Of a stretch of 64,000 bases of DNA, positions 1 to 7,194 are shown in pieces (position 1 is the stretch's first letter; the number at the start of each line of letters is the position of its first letter). This stretch comes from Streptomyces phaeolivaceus (lineage in GTDB: Bacteria > Actinomycetota > Actinomycetes > Streptomycetales > Streptomycetaceae), in assembly GCF_009184865.1 (NCBI RefSeq), contig NZ_CP045096.1:7006001-7070000 (forward strand), given 5' to 3'. The translations under genes and the position numbers were made by a program. The notes under the pieces were generated by a model, which was not told the DNA's origin, did not search any database, and was given only the letters and a program-made list of their open reading frames with translations.

Positions 1-1233
1 GAAGGTGGCCAGGGTGTCGGAGTCGTCGACGGCGCCCACCGTCAGCGCGGTGTCCGCGCTGCCCGGGCTGCCGACCAGACCGTCACCCTTGGCGCCGTCG
101 TTGCCCGCGGCGATGACGAACAGGGTGCCGTGCTGGGAGGACAGCCGGTTGACCGCGGCTTCCAAGGGGTCGGTGCCAGGGCTGTCCGCGCCGCCCAGGC
201 TCATGTTGACGACCTTCGCGCCCTGGTCGACCGCCCACTGCATCCCCGCCAGGATGCCCGAGGAGGTGCCCTCGCCCTGGTCGCTGAGCACCTTGCCGAT
301 CAGCAGGCCGACGTCGGGGGCGACTCCCTTGTACTTGCCGTCGGACGCGGCGCCGCTGCCCGTGATGGTCGACGCCACGTGGGTTCCGTGGCCGTGGTGG
401 TCGACCGCGTCGGCGTTGGCGGTGAAGTTCCTCGCTTCGACGATCTTGCCTGCCAGGTCCGGGTGGGTGCTGTCCACGCCGGTGTCCAGGACGGCCACCT
501 CGACACCCTTGCCGGTGTGACCGGCCGCCCACGCGCTCGGCGCCCCTATCTGCGGAACGCTGCGGTCCAGTGTCGCCTTCACCTTGGCGTCGAGCCAGAT
601 CCCCTGGATACCGGACGCCGCCGATCGCTGCTCGCCCGCCGCGGCGGAGCCGCTCGGGCGGGTGAGGGTCTCCCACAGCTCGTTCGCCGACTTCTTGCTG
701 ACCTCGACGGCGGCACCCTGGACGGCCGGAAGCCTCTTCTTGACGACCGTCCCCTCGGGAACGGGCTGTGCGCCCAGCCGGGACGCCGAGAAGGACGTGG
801 AGGTGTTCCCGCCGAGGATCAGCGGGAGGCCGGCGCGCCGTGTGTCGTCGTACCCGGCGTCCAGCAGTGCCCTGAGGTCGAACAGACGAAGATCCAGCTT
901 GTCCTGTGCGATCAACCGCTCCGCGTCCGCGGGGATCGCGTACAGGTGCTCGCCGGACTCCTCGACCCGGAAGCCGATGTCCGCACGGCCCTCGGCAGGC
1001 ACGACCGAGGCGAGGCCGCCGTCGCCGTCCACGAGAATCCGGTCCCCGGTGATCAGCGTCACCGCCCTCGGCAGGAGGGTGCCGCGCGGCGTCTGGGCGG
1101 CGTCACCGGCCCGTGCGGCCGTCGTGGGGGACGCGGTTGTCGAGGGTGAGGCGGGCGGGGAGGCCGCCACGACGAGCGCCAGCGCCGCACAGGACGTCGC
1201 ACATACGACCCGTGCTCTTCGAAGGGGTATCAC
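1..1233 (-). CDS. Secreted S8 (subtilisin-like) serine peptidase, 3' end outside window
   Basis: The 411 visible codons give an N-terminal signal region (RRARVVCATSC then a hydrophobic stretch), a propeptide-like segment up to about residue 225, and the start of a subtilase domain. The catalytic Asp lies in VAVLDTGVD (about residue 250) and the His in HGHGTHVAS (about residue 285). The oxyanion Asn region (VIAAGND) is also present, while the GTSMA serine motif lies beyond the left edge. I chose the GTG at 1233 because GGAGG precedes it by a short spacer and the signal sequence follows directly. The enzyme is expected to be exported and to degrade extracellular protein. Its substrate cannot be told from sequence. 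It is divergent from the small membrane protein at 1459. Confidence 0.9.
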   Translation of the reverse strand, partial: MIPLRRARVVCATSCAALALVVAASPPASPSTTASPTTAARAGDAAQTPRGTLLPRAVTLITGDRILVDGDGGLASVVPAEGRADIGFRVEESGEHLYAIPADAERLIAQDKLDLRLFDLRALLDAGYDDTRRAGLPLILGGNTSTSFSASRLGAQPVPEGTVVKKRLPAVQGAAVEVSKKSANELWETLTRPSGSAAAGEQRSAASGIQGIWLDAKVKATLDRSVPQIGAPSAWAAGHTGKGVEVAVLDTGVDSTHPDLAGKIVEARNFTANADAVDHHGHGTHVASTITGSGAASDGKYKGVAPDVGLLIGKVLSDQGEGTSSGILAGMQWAVDQGAKVVNMSLGGADSPGTDPLEAAVNRLSSQHGTLFVIAAGNDGAKGDGLVGSPGSADTALTVGAVDDSDTLATF

Positions 1234-1326
1234 CTTGTCGCCTCCGCAGCGAATGAACTGATGGGGGGTCTGGGATGCACGACAAGCAACGTGGCAGACG
1301 GGAGAAAGCCGCGGCAACGAAGTGCC

Positions 1327-1360
1327 GTGGCTTGTCCGCGCCATGGCGTCGACAAGCCAC
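1327..1360. promoter_or_regulatory. 34-bp near-perfect palindrome in a divergent intergenic region
   Basis: Outer arms GTGGCTTGTC and GACAAGCCAC are perfect, and the centre CGCCATGGCG is itself palindromic; only the two junction dinucleotides break symmetry. It sits about 95 bp upstream of the protease start and 99 bp upstream of the small membrane gene, so it could be a shared operator or a strong RNA hairpin. The role is inferred. Confidence 0.5.
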
Positions 1361-1458
1361 ACGGACGCGTGGCTTCGGGGGTGTCGATCACCCGGCGCGG
1401 GAAGCCTTGGAAAGGCGGGCGAAGCAGGCAGGGAGACAGGCGGGGGAAGGGGGAGCAC

Positions 1459-1632
1459 ATGTGGGTGGCACTGGCGATATTCGGCGTGCTCGTCGTGTTC
1501 AACGGTGAGTTCCGGGTACTGGCGGTCGCCGCCGGAGCGCTGCTGCTCTGGGTCGGGCACAAGCGGAGCAGCATGCTGCTGACGGCGGTCGGCGCGGGGT
1601 TTCTCGCGCTGATGCTGTACGTGGCGTACTGA
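1459..1632 (+). CDS. Small integral membrane protein, 57 aa, unknown function
   Basis: The reading frame is open further upstream, but the ATG at 1459 is favoured: GGGGGAAGGGGGAG ends a few bases before it and a membrane segment (VALAIFGVLVVFNG) begins at once. A second hydrophobic segment (LAVAAGALLLWVGH) and a third (LLTAVGAGFLALMLYVAY) follow, so almost the whole protein is membrane. Codon use is typical of the region (G/C third positions). It ends 13 bp before the converging threonine-synthase-like gene. I do not recognise a family; small hydrophobic peptides of this kind are common in Streptomyces. Confidence 0.6.
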   Translation: MWVALAIFGVLVVFNGEFRVLAVAAGALLLWVGHKRSSMLLTAVGAGFLALMLYVAY

Positions 1633-1645
1633 CGCCCAGACGGGC

Positions 1646-2752
1646 CTAGCTCCCCGCCAACCCCGTCTTCAACCCCGCGCCGCACAACGGCACCACCGCT
1701 GTGCGCGCCCCGAGCGCCCCCTCCCGTACGGCCGCCCAGCAGGCCACGCCCGTGGACTCGACGTACAGGCCGCGGGAGGCCAGGTCGAGTTGGGCGTGGC
1801 GGATCTGGTCCTCGGTCACGGTGAGGAAGGTGCCGCCGGAGTCGCGGACGGCGCGGAGGATCTGGCGGGCCCGGGGCGGGCGGGGGACGGCGATGCCCTC
1901 GGCGAAGGTGGATGCCACGGGCGTGTTCCCGACGAGGTCGTCGGCGCCCTCGGTCCAGGCGTGGGCCAGGGGTGCCACGGCGGCGGACTGGACGGCGCAG
2001 AGGGCGGGCCGACGGTCGATGAGGCCCGCCGCGTGCAGTTCGGCGACGGCGAGGGCCGCGCCCAGCAGCAGCGTGCCGTTGCCGACGGGGACGACGATCA
2101 CCTCGGGGAGCCGGCCGCCCAGGTCCTCCCACAGTTCGTGGACGTAGGTCTTGGTGCCGTGCAGGAAGTACGGGTTGTAGACGTGCGAGGCGTAGAAGAC
2201 GCCGTCCGCGTCCGCCGCCTCCCGGGCCGCGCGGGCCGTGGCCTCGCGGTCGCCGTCGACGACGCGGAGCTGTGCGCCGTGCGCCCGGATCTGCTCCAGC
2301 TTCTTGTCCGACGTGCCGAGCGGGACGTACACCGTGCAGGGCAGCGCGGCGCGGGCGCAGTACGCGGCGACCGCCGTGCCCGCGTTGCCGCTGCTGTCGG
2401 CGACCACCTGCCGGGGCCCGAGCCGCAGGGCCAGCTCGGCCAGGAGCACCGCGCCCCGGTCCTTGAAGGAGAGCGTCGGCATGAGGAAGTCGAGCTTGGC
2501 CCGGATGCCGTCCTTCAGCTCGACGAGCGGGGTCCGGCCCTCGCCCAGGGAGACCGTGGGCGCCGCCAGGGGGAGGCATTCCGCGTAGCGCCAGAGCGAG
2601 TTCACCCGGCCGGCCAGGGACTTGAGCGTCGCGGGTGTGGGCGCGAAGTCCAGATCCAGGGGGCCGCGGCAGGCCGGGCAGCACCAGGCGAGCGAGGCGG
2701 CGGGGACGCGGGTGCCGTCCGTCGGGCAGAAGCGATCCGGCAGAGGGGTCAT
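1646..2752 (-). CDS. Threonine-synthase-like PLP-dependent enzyme
   Basis: A 368-residue fold-type II PLP enzyme. An N-terminal zinc-ribbon-like stretch (C9, then CCPAC at 24-28) is followed by TPLVEL, the PLP lysine motif LSFKDRG (K97) and the phosphate-binding loop DSSGNAGTA (about 115-123). The layout matches threonine synthases of the short actinobacterial type, which convert O-phosphohomoserine to threonine. No other threonine genes adjoin it, so it may be a paralogue acting on a different substrate; the usual thrC sits with hom and thrB. The ATG at 2752 lies 6 nt after a TAACCT box, suggesting a leaderless transcript. Confidence 0.8.
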   Translation of the reverse strand: MTPLPDRFCPTDGTRVPAASLAWCCPACRGPLDLDFAPTPATLKSLAGRVNSLWRYAECLPLAAPTVSLGEGRTPLVELKDGIRAKLDFLMPTLSFKDRGAVLLAELALRLGPRQVVADSSGNAGTAVAAYCARAALPCTVYVPLGTSDKKLEQIRAHGAQLRVVDGDREATARAAREAADADGVFYASHVYNPYFLHGTKTYVHELWEDLGGRLPEVIVVPVGNGTLLLGAALAVAELHAAGLIDRRPALCAVQSAAVAPLAHAWTEGADDLVGNTPVASTFAEGIAVPRPPRARQILRAVRDSGGTFLTVTEDQIRHAQLDLASRGLYVESTGVACWAAVREGALGARTAVVPLCGAGLKTGLAGS

Positions 2753-2758
2753 GGACGA

Positions 2759-2764
2759 AGGTTA
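2759..2764 (-). promoter_or_regulatory. Candidate -10 box (TAACCT), leaderless start
   Basis: TAACCT on the minus strand ends 6 nt before the ATG at 2752 and no Shine-Dalgarno sequence is visible between them. The transcript probably begins at or next to the start codon. No clear -35 box. Confidence 0.4.
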
Positions 2765-2846
2765 GTGGGGCCGGGTGGGGTGACCGGGACGGTCGGTGAC
2801 GGTGCGTCATGACGGGCGGGACGTATCGCCCACCCCCCTCACCCGC

Positions 2847-2852
2847 TTACGA
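2847..2852 (+). promoter_or_regulatory. Candidate -10 box (TACGAT) for the DUF4190-type gene
   Basis: TACGAT fits the TANNNT consensus of the housekeeping sigma factor and would give a leader of about 110 nt to the GTG at 2969. No good -35 is evident. Confidence 0.3.
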
Positions 2853-2968
2853 TGCGCCAAGTCGTACGTCAGTTCCCACTTCATGGGTTCCCACTCGGTA
2901 GGTTCCGCCCCTGTGCGTTCCGCCTCCGTGGGTTCCGACTCTGCTCGGCGCAAGGAGTGTCCGTACCT

Positions 2969-4102
2969 GTGGCCACACCCCCACCCCTCGGGCCCCGGCC
3001 GTACCAGCACTGGGGCCAGGCCTGGGGGCAGGCGTATCCGGCGGTGCCGCCGCCGGCGCCCGTCAACGGGCTCGCGATCGCCGCGCTCGTGCTCGGGCTG
3101 CTCTGCTTCCTGCCGGGCGTCGGGCTGCTGCTCGGGGTCCTCGCGCTGGTGCAGATCCGGCGGAAGGGGGAGCGCGGCACGGGTATGGCGGTGGCCGGAA
3201 TCGTGCTCTCGACGATCGGCGCGCTGCTGCTGGCGCTCGCGTTCGCCACGGGAGGCGCGCGCGACGCGTGGGACGGCGTCCGCGACGCGGCGAACGGCGC
3301 GGGCGGCACCTTCTCGGTGACCGAGGGCGAGTGCTTCGACTCGCCGAGCGGCTCCCTGGAGGGATACGCCTACGACGTCGACATCGTGCCGTGCGACGGT
3401 GCGCACGACGCGGAGGTGTTCGCCGACTTCACGATGCCGGACGGCGCCTTCCCGGGCGACGACGCGGTCACCGACGCCGCCGACGACGAGTGCTACACGC
3501 TCCTGGAGGCGTACGCGATGGACGCCTGGGCGCTCCCGGCCGACGTCGACGTCTACTACTTCACGCCCACCCGGCAGAGCTGGCGGTACGGCGACCGCGA
3601 GGTCACCTGCATGTTCGGCAACGTCGACCCCGAGGGCAGCCTGACCGGCTCGCTGCGCCAGGACGGGACGACCCTCGACGAGGACCAGCTCGCCTTCCTG
3701 GAGGCCGACGCGATCCTCAACGACGCCTTCGACACGATGCCCGACACGGAGTACGTGGAGGACGACCTGACCGGGCACCGCGAGTGGGCGTCGCAGGTGG
3801 TCCGCGCCCTGGAGCGGCAGACGTCCGCGTTGCGCGCGCACGACTGGGAGCCGGCCGTCGAGCAGGAGGTAACCGACTACGCCGACGCCCTGGACCGGGC
3901 GCGCGAGGAGTGGGAGGCGGCGAGCGGGGCGAGGGACGCCGACGACTTCACCGCCCACTGGGACAAGGCCCACCGGCTGACCGACGGCCCGAAGGCGGTC
4001 ACCGCGCGCGAGGCTCTGGGGCTGGCCACCGAGGCACCGGTCTACGAGGACGAGGACACCGGTGCGGGCGGCGGCGAGGACGGGCCCGACGCACAGGTGT
4101 GA
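2969..4102 (+). CDS. DUF4190-type membrane protein with septum-formation-like C-terminal region
   Basis: The GTG at 2969 is preceded by AAGGAG with an 11-nt spacer; an in-frame GTG at 2957 abuts the same site and is unlikely. The 377-residue product has a short Pro-rich cytoplasmic N-terminus and two membrane segments (about 34-62 and 72-93), the DUF4190 arrangement. An acidic extracytoplasmic region follows, with paired cysteines (GECFDSP, IVPCDGAHDAEVF, DDECYTLL, VTCMFG). The C-..-PCDGAHDAEVF pattern resembles the septum formation domain of actinobacterial surface proteins. The last 120 residues are charged and helical. Function is unknown; it is probably envelope-associated. It is followed by a separately expressed GntR gene. 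Confidence 0.72.
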   Translation: MATPPPLGPRPYQHWGQAWGQAYPAVPPPAPVNGLAIAALVLGLLCFLPGVGLLLGVLALVQIRRKGERGTGMAVAGIVLSTIGALLLALAFATGGARDAWDGVRDAANGAGGTFSVTEGECFDSPSGSLEGYAYDVDIVPCDGAHDAEVFADFTMPDGAFPGDDAVTDAADDECYTLLEAYAMDAWALPADVDVYYFTPTRQSWRYGDREVTCMFGNVDPEGSLTGSLRQDGTTLDEDQLAFLEADAILNDAFDTMPDTEYVEDDLTGHREWASQVVRALERQTSALRAHDWEPAVEQEVTDYADALDRAREEWEAASGARDADDFTAHWDKAHRLTDGPKAVTAREALGLATEAPVYEDEDTGAGGGEDGPDAQV

Positions 4103-4157
4103 CGGCACCCATAGTGGGGAGAAAGTGCCTGCGTAAAGCCCTCACCGGCCACATGTC

Positions 4158-4172
4158 ATCACATCGAGTGAT
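4158..4172. repeat. Inverted repeat ATCAC-N5-GTGAT
   Basis: ATCAC at 4158 and GTGAT at 4168 are perfect complements around ATCGA, in the gap before the GntR gene. It may be an operator or a weak terminator of the preceding gene. Confidence 0.3.
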
Positions 4173-4220
4173 TCTCTGGCCTTTGCTTGCACGGCTGAAC
4201 CCACGGTTGCCACGCTGTTG

Positions 4221-4240
4221 CTGTCTGTACATCCAGATGG
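4221..4240. promoter_or_regulatory. Imperfect palindrome over the GntR translation-initiation region
   Basis: CTGTCTGTACATCCAGATGG has symmetric TCTG/CAGA cores and ends 9 bp before the GTG of the GntR gene. GntR-family proteins commonly bind such sites in their own promoters, so an autoregulatory operator is likely. Binding is inferred only. Confidence 0.4.
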
Positions 4241-4249
4241 GAGCGGCCA

Positions 4250-5002
4250 GTGACTTTCGGTGAGCAGCCGGCGTACTTGCGTGTCGCGGGTGATCTCCGC
4301 AGGAAGATCGTGAGCGGATCGCTGCCGCCGCACACCCGTCTCCCTTCCCAGGCCCGTATCCGCGAGGAGTACGGCGTCTCGGACACGGTCGCGCTGGAGG
4401 CCCGCAAGGTGCTCATGGCCGAGGGGCTGGTGGAGGGCCGCTCGGGTTCGGGCACGTATGTGCGGGAGCGGCCGGTGCCGCGTCGGGTCTCCCGCTCCGG
4501 GTTCCGGCCCGCCGGTGGTGCCACGCCCTTCCGGCAGGAGCAGGCCGACGTCGCGGCGCGCGGCACCTGGGAGTCGCGCAGCGAGCAGGTCGAGGCGGGC
4601 CGGACGATCGCCGAGCGGCTCGCGATCCAGATCGGCGACCGTGTGATGTGCACCCGGTACACCTTCCGGGACGCGGGGGAGGCGATGATGCTCTCCACCT
4701 CCTGGGAGCCCCTCGCCGTCACCGGCCGCACCCCTGTGATGCTTCCCGAGGAGGGGCCCCTCGGTGGCATGGGCGTCGTGGAGCGCATGGCGGCCATCGA
4801 CGTCGTCGTCGACAACGTCACCGAGGAGGTCGGCGCCCGCCCCGGCCTCGCCGAGGAACTGCTCGCCCTCGGCGGCGTCCCCGGCCATGTCGTCCTGGTC
4901 GTCCACCGCACGTACTTCGCCTCCGGCCGCCCGGTGGAGACGGCCGACGTGGTGGTCCCGGCGGACCGCTATCAGGTGGCGTACCACCTGCCGGTGAAGT
5001 GA
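4250..5002 (+). CDS. GntR-family (HutC/UTRA type) transcriptional regulator
   Basis: A 250-residue protein starting at GTG 4250, 5-6 nt after GGGAG. Residues 1-75 form a winged-helix domain: AYLRVAGDLRRKIVSGSL, then the PPHTRLPSQARIREEYGVSD recognition region and the wing EGLVEGRSGSGTYV. Residues 90-245 match a UTRA effector domain of the HutC subfamily, with the typical ERLAIQIGDRVMCTRYTF entry and a closing ADVVVPADRYQVAYHLPV. The effector is unknown. No catabolic genes adjoin it, so its regulon may be distant, or it may control only itself through the palindrome at 4221. Confidence 0.9.
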   Translation: MTFGEQPAYLRVAGDLRRKIVSGSLPPHTRLPSQARIREEYGVSDTVALEARKVLMAEGLVEGRSGSGTYVRERPVPRRVSRSGFRPAGGATPFRQEQADVAARGTWESRSEQVEAGRTIAERLAIQIGDRVMCTRYTFRDAGEAMMLSTSWEPLAVTGRTPVMLPEEGPLGGMGVVERMAAIDVVVDNVTEEVGARPGLAEELLALGGVPGHVVLVVHRTYFASGRPVETADVVVPADRYQVAYHLPVK

Positions 5003-5446
5003 CCCCGTACTACCGGAAGTTCGGAAACCGGCTGATTCCGTGTGTACGGGACGATGACGGGGGCATGGGTCAAGTGGCCCTTGCCGGAGGGAAGTTGGAC
5101 TTGTCGGAGCCTCGGGATTTCGTCCGAACGTAGTTCGAATTCGGTCGTTCTTGCCGCCAGGTCACCATGACGTCCGGTAGCGGCCCGTTTCGTGCGAACG
5201 GCGCTGTGCCGCTGCTCGTTGGAGCGCTGGGGGGCGCGCGAGTAGTGATCGACGGCGCGTTCGGCGGGGTGCGCCCCCCTCGTCTTGGCTGGTTGCGTAC
5301 CTCTTTGTGAAAAGGCGGATTCGCTGCGTAAAGGTTAGGCGTACGCTCGGGCATATGCGGATTGCGGTTTCCTTAGGTGGCGGGGCGCGGCGGCATCCGG
5401 GGGTGGGACCTGGGCGTGCCGGGGCGGGAAGGAGCGGTGGGGGTCG
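5003..5446. other. Intergenic region, no convincing gene
   Basis: Reading frames here lack ribosome sites and typical codon bias. It contains CGAACGTAGTTCG (about 5127-5139), a perfect inverted repeat with a 3-nt centre. Near 5345, TACGCT could be the -10 box for the SPOR-domain gene. Confidence 0.5.
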
Positions 5447-5647
5447 ATGAACGACGGCACGATCACTCTTCCCTGGCTCGTCGTAAGGCAGGACGACAAC
5501 GGCAATCGCTACCGGGTCGGCAGGTACGCGACGCGTGCCGAGGCGCAGAAGATCGCGGACAGTCTCGACAGTCGTGGCCACAAGCAGCTCTATTGGGTCG
5601 AACGCGTCGGGCAGAACGGCCAGAACGGGCAGAGTGGGAGTAACTGA
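5447..5647 (+). CDS. Small stand-alone SPOR-like protein, 66 aa
   Basis: The ATG at 5447 follows a GGAAGGAG site. The sequence (LPWLVVRQDDNGNRYRVGRY, then ATRAEAQKIADSL) looks like a single SPOR repeat: a beta strand, an R-YRVGRY strand and an EAQKIADSL helix. SPOR domains bind denuded glycan strands of peptidoglycan in other bacteria, but this one has no signal peptide or membrane segment, so it appears cytoplasmic and may have another use. The C-terminus is a Gln/Asn/Gly-rich tail (GQNGQNGQSGSN). It lies 45 bp upstream of the Nudix gene, which has its own probable promoter. Confidence 0.65.
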   Translation: MNDGTITLPWLVVRQDDNGNRYRVGRYATRAEAQKIADSLDSRGHKQLYWVERVGQNGQNGQSGSN

Positions 5648-5679
5648 TTCACCCCGCCCGGCGTCCGTGTCCGCTCCCG

Positions 5680-5685
5680 TAGGCT
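5680..5685 (+). promoter_or_regulatory. Candidate -10 box (TAGGCT), leaderless start
   Basis: TAGGCT ends exactly 7 nt before the ATG of the Nudix gene and there is no Shine-Dalgarno sequence in between, which predicts a leaderless mRNA. Confidence 0.45.
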
Positions 5686-5692
5686 CCCGCGC

Positions 5693-6097
5693 ATGACCGA
5701 ACCGATCGTGGTGGTGGGAGCCGCTCTGCTGAACGACGGGCGACTGCTCGCCGCGCGCCGCAGCGCACCGCCTGAGCTTGCCGGACGCTGGGAACTGCCG
5801 GGCGGCAAGGTGGAGCCCGGTGAGCCGCCGGAACAGGCGCTCGTGCGTGAGCTGCGGGAAGAGCTGGGTGTCGAGGCGAAGTCCGCGGAGCGGGTGCCCG
5901 GTGAGTGGGAGGTACGGCCGGGGTATGTGCTGCGGGTCTGGATCGCGCATCTGCTGTCCGGTGAGCCTCGGCCGCTGGAGGATCACGATGAGCTGCGCTG
6001 GCTGACCGTGGACGAGGTGTGGGATGTCGACTGGTTGGACCAGGATGTGCCGGCGGTGATGGAGGCGGCGCGGATGGCCTGGGGGAACGGGGGCTGA
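5693..6097 (+). CDS. Nudix (MutT-type) hydrolase
   Basis: A compact 134-residue Nudix protein. The box GGKVEPGEPPEQALVRELRE followed by ELGV (about 39-61) contains the full G-x5-E-x7-REUXEEXGU pattern with the metal-binding glutamates. Preceding residues (AALLNDGRLLAARRSAPPEL) and length match MutT-like (deoxy)nucleotide diphosphatases that remove oxidised nucleotides such as 8-oxo-dGTP. The exact substrate cannot be read from sequence. It starts at ATG 5693 with a -10 box 7 nt upstream rather than a ribosome site. Confidence 0.9.
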   Translation: MTEPIVVVGAALLNDGRLLAARRSAPPELAGRWELPGGKVEPGEPPEQALVRELREELGVEAKSAERVPGEWEVRPGYVLRVWIAHLLSGEPRPLEDHDELRWLTVDEVWDVDWLDQDVPAVMEAARMAWGNGG

Positions 6098-6479
6098 CGG
6101 GTGGGGCGCGGGTGGGTGTGCCGCCGCCGGTCGCCTGGATTCTTCGCCCCCGCCGCCCCTACCCGTCCCATCCTCCAGGGGCTGCGCCCCTTCGCCCCCT
6201 TCGCGCTTCGCGGTCGCGCTTCGCGCGGGTGGTTCCGGGTGGGTGGGCTGGTGCGGGTTCGGTGGGGGCTGGTCGCGCAGTTCCCCGTGCCCCTTGAGGG
6301 CGGGGGTGCCGTCCGGGCGGTGGGATCTCGTGATTTCTTGCGCTGTGCTCTTCTCTTGTCTACGCCGTTCGTGCCACAGTGCGCCCTCGTGCGCGGTACT
6401 TCGAGCGGGATATCGGGTATGTGCCCATTAACCCCATGAAACCGGACAGGGTCTGCTTCTGGACTGGGAAGTGATCGGC
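6098..6479. other. Intergenic region with hairpins and a dispersed repeat copy
   Basis: It holds AGGGGCTGCGCCCCT (about 6177-6191), a short perfect hairpin that may terminate the Nudix transcript, a duplicated CGCGCTTCGCG, and one copy of the GGGGCGCGGGGAACTGCGCG repeat family at 6261-6295. No gene is evident. Confidence 0.55.
6261..6295 (-). repeat. Dispersed intergenic repeat, copy 1
   Basis: GGGGCTGGTCGCGCAGTTCC followed by CCGTGCCCC, a slightly diverged reverse-orientation copy of the element seen at 16181, 17819, 35832, 35893, 52511 and (short form) 60115. Confidence 0.7.
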
Positions 6480-6878
6480 GTGACCGACAGCGGAGACGAC
6501 TGCGCCGAGTGGACCTTCCCGGCGGAGCCGGGGGCGGTGCGGGGCGCTCGGGCGGTGGTGCGAGGGCAACTGCGTGCGTGGGGGCTCGACGTGCTCGCGG
6601 ACATCACCACCCTGTTGGTGAGCGAGTTGGTGACCAACGCGCTGCGGCACGCCACGGGACCCATCGGAGTACGGCTCGTGCGTCCCGCCGGCCCCTCGGG
6701 CGCACTCCTGGTCGAGGTCTCCGACCCGCTGCCCGACCCACCGCGGGAGCGCGCGGCCGAGCTCGACGACGAGAGCGGCAGGGGTCTGCAGTTGGTGGCC
6801 TGCTCCTCCCGGGCCTGGGGTACCCGCCCCGGGGAGTCGGGCAAAACGGTCTGGTTCGAGCTGGCGGTTCCCGGCTGA
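6480..6878 (+). CDS. Stand-alone anti-sigma-type (HATPase_c) ATP-binding protein
   Basis: About 132 residues covering a complete GHKL ATPase domain of the SpoIIAB/RsbW type found in Streptomyces. The N box is LLVSELVTNALRHA, the G1-like segment is LVEVSDPLPD, the G2 region is DDESGRGLQLV and the end is GKTVWFELAVPG. Such proteins usually act as anti-sigma kinases or partner-switch components. I chose GTG 6480 (8-nt spacer from GGGAAG) over GTG 6471, which abuts that site. The adjacent phosphatase at 7195 carries a similar C-terminal ATPase domain, so the two may belong to one partner-switching pathway. Confidence 0.85.
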   Translation: MTDSGDDCAEWTFPAEPGAVRGARAVVRGQLRAWGLDVLADITTLLVSELVTNALRHATGPIGVRLVRPAGPSGALLVEVSDPLPDPPRERAAELDDESGRGLQLVACSSRAWGTRPGESGKTVWFELAVPG

Positions 6879-7194
6879 GCGGCCCGGTGGGCGTACGGGG
6901 CGAAGGTCCTGGTGCACGGCGGGAGTCCACGGCGTAAGGGCGGGGTAGGGGGCGGCTCCCCGGGGCGCGCGTGCGACCGACTGGTTCAAGCCAGTAGCGC
7001 TGGCTGGAGTCTTTGATTCGAGGGGGCATCGCCTGGTTAGAAGACTTGGGAGTATGTTCCGGCCGGTCCAAAAACGATCGGGACCGTGCTGTGATCGTGA
7101 ACACCGTGTTGTGCGGCGCCGTAGTGCTGGATACTGCGGGCAGCCGCCCCTGGTGACCGAAGCCGGACGCGGTGAGCTGGAGGGGACGGTTCGC
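6879..7194. other. Intergenic/leader region before the phosphatase gene
   Basis: The phosphatase frame stays open into this stretch, but it lacks a ribosome site and domain-like sequence. A moderately AT-richer segment (6990-7060) may hold the promoter. I see no gene. Confidence 0.45.

Noticed and set aside
5070..5354. Minus-strand frame of 94 codons in the gap before the SPOR-like gene
   Set aside because: No ribosome site, Pro/Arg/Thr-rich shadow composition and no similarity to a known family.
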